DNA of 64,000 bases from Candidatus Obscuribacterales bacterium (GTDB lineage: Bacteria > Cyanobacteriota > Vampirovibrionia > Obscuribacterales > Obscuribacteraceae): positions 1,674,001-1,738,000 of the forward strand of contig JAHBVO010000001.1 of assembly GCA_019637435.1 (NCBI GenBank), in the 5' to 3' direction. Shown here in pieces: positions 35,354-45,086 of the stretch. The stretch's first letter is position 1; every line of letters starts with the position of its first letter. A program made the position numbers and the translations under genes. Below the pieces are notes generated by a model. That model saw only the letters and a program-made list of their open reading frames with translations, ran no database searches and was not told the origin of the DNA.

Positions 35354-37670
35354 GCGTAAAGTTCGCTTCCTTCACATCGCGGCTGTTCGTCCCGATAAAC
35401 ACTTTGAAGTCGCCGGGTTCGGCCCCGTATTTCAGATCAGAGTTGTAGAACTTCAAGTCGTCGAGGGTAATCTTGAACGCGACTGTTTTCGTTTCACCCG
35501 GCTCAAGAGTGATTGGCTGGAAACCTTTCAATTCCTTGACGGGACGCGTGATGCTGCCAACCATGTCTCGGATGTAGAGCTGCACAACTTCCGTGCCTGC
35601 GCGCTTACTTGTGTTCGTGACAGTCACCGATGCCGTCAGAGTGTCAGCTGGCGCCATCTTGTTCGAGCCCAGCGTGATATCGCTATAGTTGAACTGCGAG
35701 TAACTCAAGCCGTAGCCAAACGGGTAAAGTGGATAGTTGGAAACGTCCAGGTACTTTGATTTGTACTTTTCGCGGTCATCAAAAGGTCTGCCGGTGTTTT
35801 TCGCGTTGTAATAGATTGGGATTTGACCAACGTTCACCGGGAAGCTCATGGTGAGTTTGCCTGATGGGTTAGCGTCTCCGAAAAGAAGGTCAACGGTTGC
35901 GGCACCAGCCATGGTGCCACCGAACCAGGTCTCCAGAATTGCATCCATGTTTGCGTCTTCCCAGGGAAGGGTGAGCGGACGACCGTTTTCCAGAACCAGA
36001 ACAATCGGTTTACCGGTTGCCTTTAGCGCCTTCAACAATGCCACCTGATTATCGAATAAACCGATCATGCTGCGACTTGCCGCTTCACCACTCATGATGA
36101 ATGGTTCTCCGACACACGCTACGACCACGTCGGCTTTGTTGGCTATTGAAACCGCTTCCGAGATCAACTCGGATGGCGACTTCGCGTCCGGAGTGATCAT
36201 GCCACCATCTCGGTTAAGTTTCTCCGCCAGCAAAGGATCGTCCATAATGTTGCAGCCTTTGGCATAGAGAAAAGTATTGCCACTGAACTTGGTGCTCAGC
36301 GCATCCCAAATGCTGACCGACTGTTTCCAATCGCCGGCTCCGCTCCAACTGCCGATTGTGCTGCGTTGATCCTTCACCATTGGTCCGATGAAGGCTATCT
36401 TTTGCTTCGGATTGAGAGGCAAGAGCTGGTTTTTGTTCTTCAACAAAACGGCGCTTTTAATGGCGGCCTCTTTGCTTAGCTCTTTCTTTTGAGGAGTCAT
36501 CGTCTCAGCTTTTTTGCGGTCTTCGCTCATGAAACGATAAGGGTCATCAAACAGCCCGAGCTCGTATTTAGCATTCAAAACTCTGCGGCATGCATCGTCG
36601 ATCAGCTTTTCATCTACTCTGCCTTCTTTTACCAACTGAGCACCATATTTGGTGAAGAGCTCACCAACCATGTCCTGATCGATACCAGCCTTAAATGCCA
36701 GTTCTGCAACTTTAGCCTCGTCACCGACTCCGTGATTAATCATCTCAGGGATGCCTGTATAGTCGGTACAGATAAATCCCTTGAAGCCCCATTGGTCTCT
36801 CAGAATGTCCGTCATCAGCCATTTGTTGGCGGTTGCCGGAACACCATTGACCTCGTTAAAAGATGCCATTGCCGTTGCAACGCCGGCATCGACCGCGGCT
36901 TTGTAAGGCGGCATGTAGTCGTTGAACATCTTCACGGGGCTCATGTCGACGGTGTTGTAGTCGCGACCGGCTTCAGCCCCACCATACAATGCGTAGTGTT
37001 TCACGCAGGCAAGAACTTTGTCTGCGTTTTCATAGCCGTTACCTTGATATCCGCGCACCATTGCCTTTGCGATTTCACTTCCGAGAAACGGGTCTTCGCC
37101 GGCTCCCTCCGTGCAACGTCCCCATCTGGGATCTCTTGCGATATCGACCATCGGCGAGAAGGTCCAGTTAAGTCCATCTGCTGAAGCTTCGCTGGCGGCA
37201 GCGCTAGCTGTTTTTTGAATAAGACTCATGTCCCATGAGCACGACAAGCCCAGGGGAATAGGGAAAATCGTGCGGTGTCCATGTATAACGTCATAGCCGA
37301 ACAACAACGGGATTTTCAACCGTGTTTCATTGACAGCCATTTCCTGCAGCTTCCGAACCGCAGACGGCGTAAACATGTTAAAGACGCCGCCGACCAGACC
37401 CTTCTTGATTTTCGCGTCCACATCCTGGCTCACGACTGGACCAGTAACGTCGAAGCCTATGGAAAGCAGGTTCATCTGTCCGATCTTCTCTTCGAGCGTC
37501 ATCTTGCTCATGAGATCGGAAACAAATGCGTTCATTTTTTGATTCTCCGAAGTTGATTGCTGCTCGGAACTCGACTGCTGATCAGCGATTTTTGTAGCGG
37601 CCATTGCAGGAAGCGGCATCGTGCCTACCTGCAACGCAATCAAAAATGATGTCAACCAGGTTTTCATCAT
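35343..37670 (-). CDS. bglX: Glycoside hydrolase family 3, exported beta-glucosidase (BglX-like)
   Basis: 775 residues, close to E. coli BglX. A signal peptide ends near PAMAA (residue 25). The GH3 N-terminal barrel includes KHYALYGGAEAGRDYN and the nucleophile region FKGFICTDYTGIPEM with Asp303. The second alpha/beta domain follows, and a C-terminal Fn3-like domain (YIRDMVGSITRPVKELKGF) closes the protein. It would release glucose or related sugars from oligosaccharides in the periplasm or outside. The ATG at 37670 or 37667 may be used; GGAG is 12 bases away. Confidence 0.95.
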   Translation of the reverse strand: MMKTWLTSFLIALQVGTMPLPAMAATKIADQQSSSEQQSTSENQKMNAFVSDLMSKMTLEEKIGQMNLLSIGFDVTGPVVSQDVDAKIKKGLVGGVFNMFTPSAVRKLQEMAVNETRLKIPLLFGYDVIHGHRTIFPIPLGLSCSWDMSLIQKTASAAASEASADGLNWTFSPMVDIARDPRWGRCTEGAGEDPFLGSEIAKAMVRGYQGNGYENADKVLACVKHYALYGGAEAGRDYNTVDMSPVKMFNDYMPPYKAAVDAGVATAMASFNEVNGVPATANKWLMTDILRDQWGFKGFICTDYTGIPEMINHGVGDEAKVAELAFKAGIDQDMVGELFTKYGAQLVKEGRVDEKLIDDACRRVLNAKYELGLFDDPYRFMSEDRKKAETMTPQKKELSKEAAIKSAVLLKNKNQLLPLNPKQKIAFIGPMVKDQRSTIGSWSGAGDWKQSVSIWDALSTKFSGNTFLYAKGCNIMDDPLLAEKLNRDGGMITPDAKSPSELISEAVSIANKADVVVACVGEPFIMSGEAASRSMIGLFDNQVALLKALKATGKPIVLVLENGRPLTLPWEDANMDAILETWFGGTMAGAATVDLLFGDANPSGKLTMSFPVNVGQIPIYYNAKNTGRPFDDREKYKSKYLDVSNYPLYPFGYGLSYSQFNYSDITLGSNKMAPADTLTASVTVTNTSKRAGTEVVQLYIRDMVGSITRPVKELKGFQPITLEPGETKTVAFKITLDDLKFYNSDLKYGAEPGDFKVFIGTNSRDVKEANFTLTQ

Positions 37671-37785
37671 GACTTTTCGAGTCTCCTATTAGAGGCTGAT
37701 GATACAAAGACGCGCATGCTGTGGGAGCTTTCCGCAAGTAAATCTATATGCAAATTGCAGGAGAATCTCGCGCGACAAGACTTCC

Positions 37786-37826
37786 GGTTTAGATCCGGTG
37801 CACTCGGCAACCTTAATATCTAAACC
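37786..37826. other. Inverted repeat in the GH3-VWA spacer
   Basis: GGTTTAGAT (37786-37794) and ATCTAAACC (37818-37826), nine perfect pairs around a 23-base loop, downstream of the VWA gene stop. There is no U-run; a role in ending or processing the VWA transcript is only possible. Confidence 0.35.
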
Positions 37827-37894
37827 AGACTCAAGTATCTCACCTTGAAAAGCCAAATTGGAGCAATGCTTTTTCTGTCTACTTACAGACCTAA

Positions 37895-39070
37895 CTATCT
37901 CGTGGCGGTCTGATTCTGGGCAAACTTTTGAATAGATTTGACGAGCGATAAAGCCAGTCCATCTTCTTGAAGCTGCTCGAACGTGACATTTTGCACAAAG
38001 TCATACTTTGCGCCATTATTCAGTAGTTGATTGTCCATTGCGTCGAGAAATCTGCGACCACGCCAATCGGCTCCGCCGATCTGAAAGAATACAACAGTCA
38101 CCTCGTGCGGTGTTTTCATCTGCTTGGATGCCTGGATCAGTGCTTGTGCCACCATCATTGGTTCCGTCCGTGGTACCGGAACACCATCCGTGATGACACC
38201 GATAAGGACTGGCTTGGAACCTGGCTTTCGGTTTCGGAAGTAGTTAGACAACCGATCACGCAGCGGACGCGACAATCTGGTTCCACCGCTGAAGAACGGC
38301 TGGTCAAAGAGTTCTACAATATCGCTCGGTTTTGAATTCTCGTATACGTTGTAGCCGGAAGCAAAGGTACTCAGAGTCAGACCTCGTGGCACAAAAGGCG
38401 CGAGCAAGTTCGAGAGATTTCGGGCTTGCATTCCGCACCACTCCCATCGCGACAGCCCGTTGGGACAATCGCGTTGTCTCATAGATTTTGATTCGTCTAT
38501 GATGAGCTCCACATCATACTGTGCGAGAAGTTGAACCGAAACATTGCCCTGGAGTGGCGCTTTCTGCGCACCGTTAAACAGACCATTTCGGTTGGCATTT
38601 AATTGAAACGGAATCTGATCTCCCGAGGCGGTTTGCGATTGCAGCCGCGGTGGGGCGGTTTGTGGCATAGCCGTAGCCCGACCCTGTAAAGTATTCTGAG
38701 AAGCTTGTCCGTTTAATGCAGGAGGGAACGCCGCCGCAGCACTTGGAACCAGGGGTTGCAGTTTGTCGCTGGAGCCGCTGTTTAAGTCTTCCTCAGCCTG
38801 AATGTGCAGTTTCTTCGCGTTGAGCTGAAACGGTTTTCCTTCTAAATATTGGGATGGCGCCGAATCTGCGCTTTCCGTTCCCTGAGAGCCCGGTCTTCTT
38901 AGACGATGCGGAGCCGGTGCTATTGTCGGCTCAACCTCCTCGGACCGTGCGTAAGCCGGTTGCGTGAAGGTCGAATGCGATCCATTCAAGCCGAACGGAA
39001 GCGCACAAATTAGGGAACCCGTTGCGAGGATGACGCTTAGTGCTTTGCGATGGGCTATTCCGCCTGACAA
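37895..39070 (-). CDS. Exported von Willebrand factor A (VWA) domain protein
   Basis: 391 residues from a TTG start; no ATG is available before the signal segment (ALSVILATGSLICALPFG). The metal-ion site is complete: DESKS (Asp192, Ser194, Ser196), Thr264 in SGGTRLS and Asp295 in ITDGVP. Between the signal and the VWA domain is a Pro/Gln/Ser-rich linker with two copies of PFQLNA. VWA domains with an intact site bind proteins through a divalent ion. It is probably a surface or periplasmic adhesion or complex-assembly factor. The start codon is the least certain part. Confidence 0.85.
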   Translation of the reverse strand: MSGGIAHRKALSVILATGSLICALPFGLNGSHSTFTQPAYARSEEVEPTIAPAPHRLRRPGSQGTESADSAPSQYLEGKPFQLNAKKLHIQAEEDLNSGSSDKLQPLVPSAAAAFPPALNGQASQNTLQGRATAMPQTAPPRLQSQTASGDQIPFQLNANRNGLFNGAQKAPLQGNVSVQLLAQYDVELIIDESKSMRQRDCPNGLSRWEWCGMQARNLSNLLAPFVPRGLTLSTFASGYNVYENSKPSDIVELFDQPFFSGGTRLSRPLRDRLSNYFRNRKPGSKPVLIGVITDGVPVPRTEPMMVAQALIQASKQMKTPHEVTVVFFQIGGADWRGRRFLDAMDNQLLNNGAKYDFVQNVTFEQLQEDGLALSLVKSIQKFAQNQTATR

Positions 39071-39216
39071 GACGCTCGATTCCTTTTGGGTGGAAGGCTG
39101 CTGGTCGTCGCTTCATGCAAACCAGCCTCTAATATATAGAACGTAAAAACAGACCAAATGGTTCAATCTCAAAGATTAAATCTTGAAATCGTCTGCGCCT
39201 TATTTTGTGCGTCCAG

Positions 39217-40824
39217 TTAATGGGCAGCAGCATTGCCGGCTCCGCTGGTTTTCTTCAAGAATATGACTGCGATTACGCTGGCTATAACAACGAACGAAAG
39301 GAGAAGGAAGGCGTCGTTGTAAGCCTGTATGTAGGACTCTCTGCGGACTATTCGATCGAGCATTTTGGTGGCTTCCTGTGCTGCGAGTACTGAATCTGCG
39401 CCTCGTGTTATGAACATTTGAGTGTACTGATTCAGGCGCTCTTGCACGACAGGAGAGGTCATGTGAATTGCTTCTCCGATTCGAGAGGAGTGCAGTTGTT
39501 CGCGTTGCGTCACGAAAGTTGAAACCATGGCAACACCTATCGACCCGCCCAAGTTTCTCATCATGTTAAACAGTGATGAGGCCGGAGCCGCTTCTTCAGG
39601 TTTGATATCACCCGTGGTGAGGGTTGAGAGTGGCACCATGATTAGTGGCTGACCCATTGCTCGCACCAAATTTGACACCAGGAACTGGGGACCTGCCGTA
39701 TCATGCGTCATTGATGAGCTGAGAAATGAACTGAGCGCAAAAATAGTTAGTCCTAAACCCAGCAAAATTCTAGAGTCGAATCGCTGCATGAGTTTCGGCA
39801 CAAAAGGAATGATAAGAAGCTGTGGCAGTCCGAGCCAGACCAGGACTTCGCCAATCTGCAAAGGGCTGTATGCCTGTATCTGCGCCAGATAAGTGGGCAT
39901 CAAATAAATTGACCCGTAAAGGCCGACGCCGAGAGCGACGTTCGCCACGCTACCTAAACCGAAATTGCGATTCGCCAACAAGCGCAGATGCAGGAGCGGA
40001 TATTTTGTTCTTAACTCATGCCAAATCAGTATCGCTAGCGAAACAGCTGCGATAATCGCCAGGTTGACGATCATTGGCGAGCCGAACCAGTCTTTGCGGT
40101 TGCCTTCCTCGAGCACGACTTCAAGACAGCCAAGACCTAGTGCCATGGTAAACATGCCGAGCCAGTCGCCCTGCTTCAGGAGTTTCAGGTCAAGTTTTTC
40201 CTTAGGCAACGCGTACAGCATCAAACCGATGAGCACCATTCCTGGTATCAAATTTAAGTAGAATATATAGCGCCAATTGAAGGTATCGGTCAGCCAGCCG
40301 CCGATAGCCGGTCCAATTGATGGCGCGAATGTGGCTGTAACCGCAAATATCGCCATGCCTATTGTCCGCTTTGCCGGAGGCAAGCTGGTCAAGATAATAG
40401 TCAATGACATCGGGATAAGCGTGCCGCCTGTAAAACCTTGTAGCGCGCGGAATACGATCATCGAGTTTAAATCCCATGCGAAAGCGCAACACATGGAAAA
40501 GATTACGAAGAGAAAGGCGTTGACAACCACATACCAGCGTGTGGTGAAGACGCGAGAGAGGTACGCGGTGAGAGGTATGGTTATTATCTCCGCCACCAGA
40601 TACGATGTCGCGACCCACGTGCCTTCATCGAGTGTCGCGCCAATCGCGCCCTGGATATCTTGTAGAGAAGAGTTGACGATTTGAATGTCGAGAACCGCCA
40701 TGAATGCGCCTAGCGCCGCACCAAGAACTGCGACCCAGCTTTTAAACGGAATTTTTACTTCTTCTACTTTGCTCGCTTTTGCTTCAACGAGTTTCGTACT
40801 TTTGTTTTTGCTTGACTGACTCAT
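39217..40824 (-). CDS. emrB: Major facilitator drug exporter, DHA2 (EmrB/QacA) family
   Basis: 535 residues from the ATG at 40824 (a GTG at 40833 is also in frame). About 14 hydrophobic helices are visible, with DIQIVNSSLQDIQGAI near the start and a GPAIGGWL motif C, both typical of DHA2 drug/proton antiporters. It lies 24 bases after the EmrA-like adaptor gene; together they would make a tripartite exporter with an outer-membrane channel encoded elsewhere. The substrate is unknown. Confidence 0.94.
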   Translation of the reverse strand: MSQSSKNKSTKLVEAKASKVEEVKIPFKSWVAVLGAALGAFMAVLDIQIVNSSLQDIQGAIGATLDEGTWVATSYLVAEIITIPLTAYLSRVFTTRWYVVVNAFLFVIFSMCCAFAWDLNSMIVFRALQGFTGGTLIPMSLTIILTSLPPAKRTIGMAIFAVTATFAPSIGPAIGGWLTDTFNWRYIFYLNLIPGMVLIGLMLYALPKEKLDLKLLKQGDWLGMFTMALGLGCLEVVLEEGNRKDWFGSPMIVNLAIIAAVSLAILIWHELRTKYPLLHLRLLANRNFGLGSVANVALGVGLYGSIYLMPTYLAQIQAYSPLQIGEVLVWLGLPQLLIIPFVPKLMQRFDSRILLGLGLTIFALSSFLSSSMTHDTAGPQFLVSNLVRAMGQPLIMVPLSTLTTGDIKPEEAAPASSLFNMMRNLGGSIGVAMVSTFVTQREQLHSSRIGEAIHMTSPVVQERLNQYTQMFITRGADSVLAAQEATKMLDRIVRRESYIQAYNDAFLLLSFVVIASVIAVIFLKKTSGAGNAAAH

Positions 40825-40848
40825 GACGTACACCCGATTGCGGGTTAC

Positions 40849-42438
40849 CTAGCTCTTTGCGTGAGTCGATAACTCGATTTGTTTTGCTTCTGTTTTGCCA
40901 CTGGCTAAAGCAGAATTATCTTCAGAATGATTTTGATTTACCGTGGCGCCATCTTTGACATCCACGCTGACAACCACTGACATGCCAGGTACCAGGAGGT
41001 TTTCGAAGCCTTTCGTGCTGTTTCTGTCAAACCTGATTTTGACGGGAACACGCTGAACTATTTTGGTGAAATTGCCGGTTGCGTTATCTGGCGGCAACAA
41101 TGCAAAGCTCGCACCACTACCGGGAGAGACACTATCTACGTTGCCGGCAAATTCATGATTCGGAAAAGAGTCGACTTTTATTTCTACCTTTTGATTCGGT
41201 CGCATGCGCTCCAGCTGTGTCTCTTTGAAGTTGGCGACCACCCAGATATCGTCTGCGACGATAGTCATCAATTGCTGTCCGGGTTGGACGCGTTGTCCGG
41301 CCTCGACCGTTTTCTTGCCGATACGACCATCGACGGGCGAGACTATTTTTGTATATGACAGTTGCAGTTGTGCGTCCTTTAAAGCGGCTTCAGCGTGATG
41401 GATAGAGGCTTGAGCGACGCTGAATTGTTTTTCGTTAACGGTCGTTTGAACGTGCGTTGCTTGAGCTTGTTCCACCAGTCCGTGTGATTGCGTAACTTGA
41501 GCACGGGCCGCCTTCACCGCTTGCTGCGCTTGTTGAAGTTTAAAACTAGTTTGTTTCAAGGCTTCGGCAGCTGCTTCTCGTGAGCTTTTCGCAACTTCGA
41601 AATCGCGAATCGCCGTGTCACGTTGTTGGTAGGAAACTGCGCCCTGGCTTGCCAGAGTTACAAAACGTTTTCCGTCGGCCTTTGCGCGCGTCTCTTCCGC
41701 TTCTTTTGCCCGCAATTCAGCTTCTGCTTTAGGCACGGCAGCCTGAGCTTCGAGGAGCATCGCTTCGCTTCGTTTAAGTTCTGCTTGCGCGTCGACCACG
41801 CCGGCTTCGGCTTCGGTGCTCTTGCCTGTAGCAGTTGTTGCTGCCAGGGTAATGTTTGTTTTTGCGGCTTCCGCTTGATGTTGAGCTAGTTCTAGTGCAG
41901 CTTTCGCTTGCGCGACTTTAACTTCGTAATCGTTAGGATCGAGTACGGCGAGCACCTGTCCCTTCTTTACGTGTTGGTTATCGTCGACGAGAACGGTTTC
42001 CACTGTGTCGTTGATCCGGCTGCTCACCTGGTGCTGGTGACCTGTGGTGTAGGCGTCGTCGGTTTCCTGATGTGAAATGAAGTTTTGGAAAGCGTGATAA
42101 CCGGCTACGCCTCCTAGTGAGAGTAGACCTAGCAAAAGCGAGGTCAGTAGAACCTTTTTGAGGGGGTGACGCCGTACGTGCTTGACAGGCAAATCCGTCG
42201 ATGGGTCGGCGTCAAGGTCGCCGAGCTGGAAATCGACAGGGATTTGAGATTCAAGTGGTTCAGTGTCGGGTCGCTCAATGGTGGCGGGAAAAGCCATATT
42301 CATGTTTTCCAGCTTGTGATCGGAGAAAGTCTCTTGGGATGTGGCTTTCGGCGTGAAGGTGTTTAGCGAAACGGCAGATGATCCGCTGGCATTGGCGGTC
42401 CCGGCGTCGCTTATGGTTAATGTTGTAGAGCCGTACAT
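40849..42438 (-). CDS. emrA: EmrA/HlyD-type membrane fusion protein
   Basis: 529 residues from the ATG at 42438, where AAGGA lies seven bases upstream; an in-frame ATG at 42489 would overlap the operator-like repeat. A long polar N-terminus (about 90 residues) precedes one helix, then the HlyD layout: lipoyl half (VETVLVDDNQHVKKGQVLAVLD), a long Ala/Gln/Glu coiled coil (about 160-320), second lipoyl half (IVSPVDGRIGKKTVEAGQRV) and beta-barrel. It pairs with the EmrB gene just downstream. Confidence 0.93.
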   Translation of the reverse strand: MYGSTTLTISDAGTANASGSSAVSLNTFTPKATSQETFSDHKLENMNMAFPATIERPDTEPLESQIPVDFQLGDLDADPSTDLPVKHVRRHPLKKVLLTSLLLGLLSLGGVAGYHAFQNFISHQETDDAYTTGHQHQVSSRINDTVETVLVDDNQHVKKGQVLAVLDPNDYEVKVAQAKAALELAQHQAEAAKTNITLAATTATGKSTEAEAGVVDAQAELKRSEAMLLEAQAAVPKAEAELRAKEAEETRAKADGKRFVTLASQGAVSYQQRDTAIRDFEVAKSSREAAAEALKQTSFKLQQAQQAVKAARAQVTQSHGLVEQAQATHVQTTVNEKQFSVAQASIHHAEAALKDAQLQLSYTKIVSPVDGRIGKKTVEAGQRVQPGQQLMTIVADDIWVVANFKETQLERMRPNQKVEIKVDSFPNHEFAGNVDSVSPGSGASFALLPPDNATGNFTKIVQRVPVKIRFDRNSTKGFENLLVPGMSVVVSVDVKDGATVNQNHSEDNSALASGKTEAKQIELSTHAKS

Positions 42439-42465
42439 TGTGTTTTCCTTTTTTTTTGGATAATT

Positions 42466-42480
42466 AACTATCCAGTTAGT
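42466..42480. promoter_or_regulatory. Candidate TetR operator, copy 1
   Basis: AACTATCCAGTTAGT, matching AACTANNNAGTTAGT, inside the wider inverted repeat TTAACTA-N6-TAGTTAA (42464-42483), upstream of the emrA-like start. Confidence 0.55.
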
Positions 42481-42578
42481 TAATAGCATAGATCCGAAAC
42501 TACATAACTGTCAAGTTATCCTTAATCCTTTATATAAATGGCATTCAGCAGTTGGGCAAACCGACGAATTCGGTGTTA

Positions 42579-42593
42579 AACTAAATAGTTAGT
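42579..42593. promoter_or_regulatory. Candidate TetR operator, copy 2
   Basis: AACTAAATAGTTAGT, the same AACTANNNAGTTAGT pattern as copy 1, ending just before the AAGGAG of the tetR-type gene. The two copies flank the divergent spacer 113 bases apart, which fits control of both transcripts by the encoded repressor. Confidence 0.55.
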
Positions 42594-42605
42594 AAGGAGA
42601 AAGCC

Positions 42606-43256
42606 ATGGCGAATTCACCAACTAGCCGGAAGAAAAAGGAAGCGGCGGGCTCGCGAGACGCCGAGCTCACCAAAAGCCGAATTTTGGACGCCGCCGAGGA
42701 TGAATTTGCCAGGGGCGGGTTGCTCGGTGCCCGAACTGAAGCCATTGCCGCCAATACGAAAGTCACAAAGGCGATGATTTACTATTATTTCGAGGACAAA
42801 GAAAAGCTGTACCTGGCAGTTCTAGAGCGCGCATTCGCTCGGAGAGTGGCCGCTGTTCAGCAGCTTGACCTCGTAAACACTCCTCCGGAAGACGCTTTGC
42901 GGGCGATTGGGAAAAGTTTCATCTCTGAAGTCACCCGCCATCCCAACCTTTCGACGATTCTTATATTCGAAGCAATTCAGAACAAGGGACGCTTCTATAA
43001 GGATATAGCGATCGCCACCCTTTACGCGCCGATGTCGCAGATTATCGAAAGGGGCGTCAAAGAGGGAGTGTTCAGAAAGGTTGACCCGCGCCACGCCGCG
43101 GTGAATATCATGGGTGCGTGCGTTTTCTACTTCTGTGCTCGAGAGAACGTAAAACACCTCTGGGAGCCGGGGACTGATCTTCTGAGCCCCGAGATGGCAT
43201 CGCAACATCTCGATGAAGCGATGGAATTTGTGATCGCTGGTTTGCGAGCGCGTTAA
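42606..43256 (+). CDS. TetR-family transcriptional regulator of the emrAB-like operon
   Basis: 216 residues. After a basic start, the helix-turn-helix region is clear: ILDAAEDEFARGGLLGART, IAANTKVTKAMIYYYF, EDKEKLY. The C-terminal part resembles the TetR_C group with an all-helical ligand pocket. AAGGAG seven bases before the ATG supports the start. It is divergent from the emrA/emrB-like genes, with matching repeats on both sides of the spacer, so local repression of the exporter and of itself is likely. The inducer is unknown. Confidence 0.92.
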   Translation: MANSPTSRKKKEAAGSRDAELTKSRILDAAEDEFARGGLLGARTEAIAANTKVTKAMIYYYFEDKEKLYLAVLERAFARRVAAVQQLDLVNTPPEDALRAIGKSFISEVTRHPNLSTILIFEAIQNKGRFYKDIAIATLYAPMSQIIERGVKEGVFRKVDPRHAAVNIMGACVFYFCARENVKHLWEPGTDLLSPEMASQHLDEAMEFVIAGLRAR

Positions 43257-43362
43257 AGGGTGCCTCATCAATTGCCGACATGATTTGAAGCTACTTGCTC
43301 CGAACTGATTGGTTTCGAGTTAGACTAGGCATATTGAATCCGCCGCCGAGGCTCGTGTAATC

Positions 43363-45072
43363 ATGTCCACTGATATCGACTCAATCGCGTTTCCAACTCT
43401 GACTCAGCAGGAGATAAACATCCTCTCGAAGATCGCGCAGTGTACGGAATTTGCAGACGGCGAATATGTTTTTCGCGCAGGGGAATCGCAGGCAGACTTG
43501 TTTGTGGTGCGTGAAGGTGCGATTGAAATCATCAATCCTCACGAAAATGACAAAACAGTAGTTGTTCACGGCGTTGGCAATTTCACTGGCGATATCGATA
43601 TCTTGACCGGCCGTCCTGTTCTTGTAGACGGCATTGCCCGTGGTGTCACTCGATGCTGCCGAATTCCTTCGTCCAAACTGCAGGAGGTTTTGACAAAGGT
43701 TCCCCGGCTATCTGAAAAACTTCTTGTTGCCTTTCAGCAGCGTCGGCAACTACTGACTGAAGTCGGCAAACTCGGACTGTCAGTCGTTGGTTATGCGCGA
43801 TGCCACCATACAACCGTTATTCGTGAGTTTCTACACCGCAACTTTGTCCCGCATCATTTTCTTGATGTCGAAACCATGGATGAGGATGAACTACGTTCCC
43901 TCAACTGTGGAGAAACCTTTCCAGTTGTTCGGTGTCTCAACAAATCCGATTTGGTTCAACCCACTCCTCGTGATGTTGCTGAAGCTGCCGGTATCTGGCG
44001 GCATTGTCCATCTCAGAAAGTAGATGTCGCGATTGTCGGAGCTGGTCCAGCAGGTATAGCCGCTGCTGTTTACTCTGCCTCTGAAGGACTTTCTACGGTT
44101 GTCCTCGATAGTATAGGACCTGGTGGACAGGCCGGTGCATCTTCAAAGATCGAAAATTTCATCGGCTTTCCATCGGGGCTGAGTGGAACTGATCTGGCTA
44201 CCCGTGGCATTCTGCAGATGCTGAAGTTCGGCGCTAAAATGGTTGCACCGGTAGTGGTGACAAAGTTGGAACCGCCCAGCAAGGGGAATTGTTATCACTC
44301 ATTGCACCTCGATTGTGGTGCAATCATCAAAGCTCGTGTAGTTCTCGTTGCCACTGGAGTGAAGTGGCGAAAGTTGGAAGCGAAGAACGCTGATGTTTTC
44401 GAGCGGGCCGGCGTTTACTACGCTTGTACTGCCGTTGAGGCGCTGCTTCACGACGGAGAAGACGTCGTTGTTGTCGGCGCTGGTAACTCCGCGGGACAAG
44501 CGGCCATGTATCTCTCTGAGTGTTGTCCGACGCGGACTGTACACATGGTGGTGCGCAATCAGTTTGGTCCATCAATGTCCGAGTATCTCTGTGCTCGCAT
44601 TCGGTCGAGCCACAATATTCGGGTTCACGAGGGAGCTAACGTCACTGAAATTCACGGTAAGGATGGGCTCATAGAACGGGTTACGATAGTTGAGAAGGAT
44701 GGCTCCAGTAAGGACCGACCGGCTGCGGCTGTTTTCGTATTCATTGGTTCTGAGCCTTGCACGAATTGGCTTCCCGCTGAGATGGCAAAGGATGAAAAAG
44801 GTTTTGTTCTCACCGGATTGCAGGTTATAAACGCCAACAAATGGCCGCTGACGTCACGCGAACCGTGCCCGCTAGAAACATCAGTGCCGGGCATCATTGC
44901 CGCGGGCGACGTGCGAAGCGGCTCGACCAAGCGTGTCGGTTTTGCCGTAGGTGATGGCTCACAGGCGGTTTCATGCATCCATACGCTATTGACCTTGGCT
45001 GAGGATTGTGCGATGCCCATTCCGGATGAAGTCGTCGACGCAGTGAAGATGGTGAAGGAAGCAGCTGTTTAG
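43363..45072 (+). CDS. Cyclic-nucleotide-binding domain fused to a thioredoxin-reductase-like flavoprotein lacking CxxC
   Basis: 569 residues. About 10-130 is a cNMP-binding domain (ADGEYVFRAGESQADLFVV). About 135-210 looks thioredoxin/glutaredoxin-like but has no CxxC. From 220 on is a thioredoxin-reductase-type flavoprotein: FAD motif VGAGPAGIAAAVY, PGGQAG, NAD(P) motif VVGAGNSAGQAAM near 369, and a C-terminal IAAGDVRSGSTKRVGFAVGD. Where thioredoxin reductases have the redox pair CATC, this has YYACTAVEA with one Cys (Cys355), so normal disulfide transfer is not expected. The fusion suggests redox activity gated by a nucleotide or by membrane potential; that is inference. It has its own terminator. 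Confidence 0.9.
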   Translation: MSTDIDSIAFPTLTQQEINILSKIAQCTEFADGEYVFRAGESQADLFVVREGAIEIINPHENDKTVVVHGVGNFTGDIDILTGRPVLVDGIARGVTRCCRIPSSKLQEVLTKVPRLSEKLLVAFQQRRQLLTEVGKLGLSVVGYARCHHTTVIREFLHRNFVPHHFLDVETMDEDELRSLNCGETFPVVRCLNKSDLVQPTPRDVAEAAGIWRHCPSQKVDVAIVGAGPAGIAAAVYSASEGLSTVVLDSIGPGGQAGASSKIENFIGFPSGLSGTDLATRGILQMLKFGAKMVAPVVVTKLEPPSKGNCYHSLHLDCGAIIKARVVLVATGVKWRKLEAKNADVFERAGVYYACTAVEALLHDGEDVVVVGAGNSAGQAAMYLSECCPTRTVHMVVRNQFGPSMSEYLCARIRSSHNIRVHEGANVTEIHGKDGLIERVTIVEKDGSSKDRPAAAVFVFIGSEPCTNWLPAEMAKDEKGFVLTGLQVINANKWPLTSREPCPLETSVPGIIAAGDVRSGSTKRVGFAVGDGSQAVSCIHTLLTLAEDCAMPIPDEVVDAVKMVKEAAV

Positions 45073-45086
45073 TTGCAGAAAGAAAA

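Noticed and set aside
36489..37184. 231-codon frame antisense to the GH3 gene
   Set aside because: The GH3 enzyme is complete on the other strand; the antisense frame has no domain.
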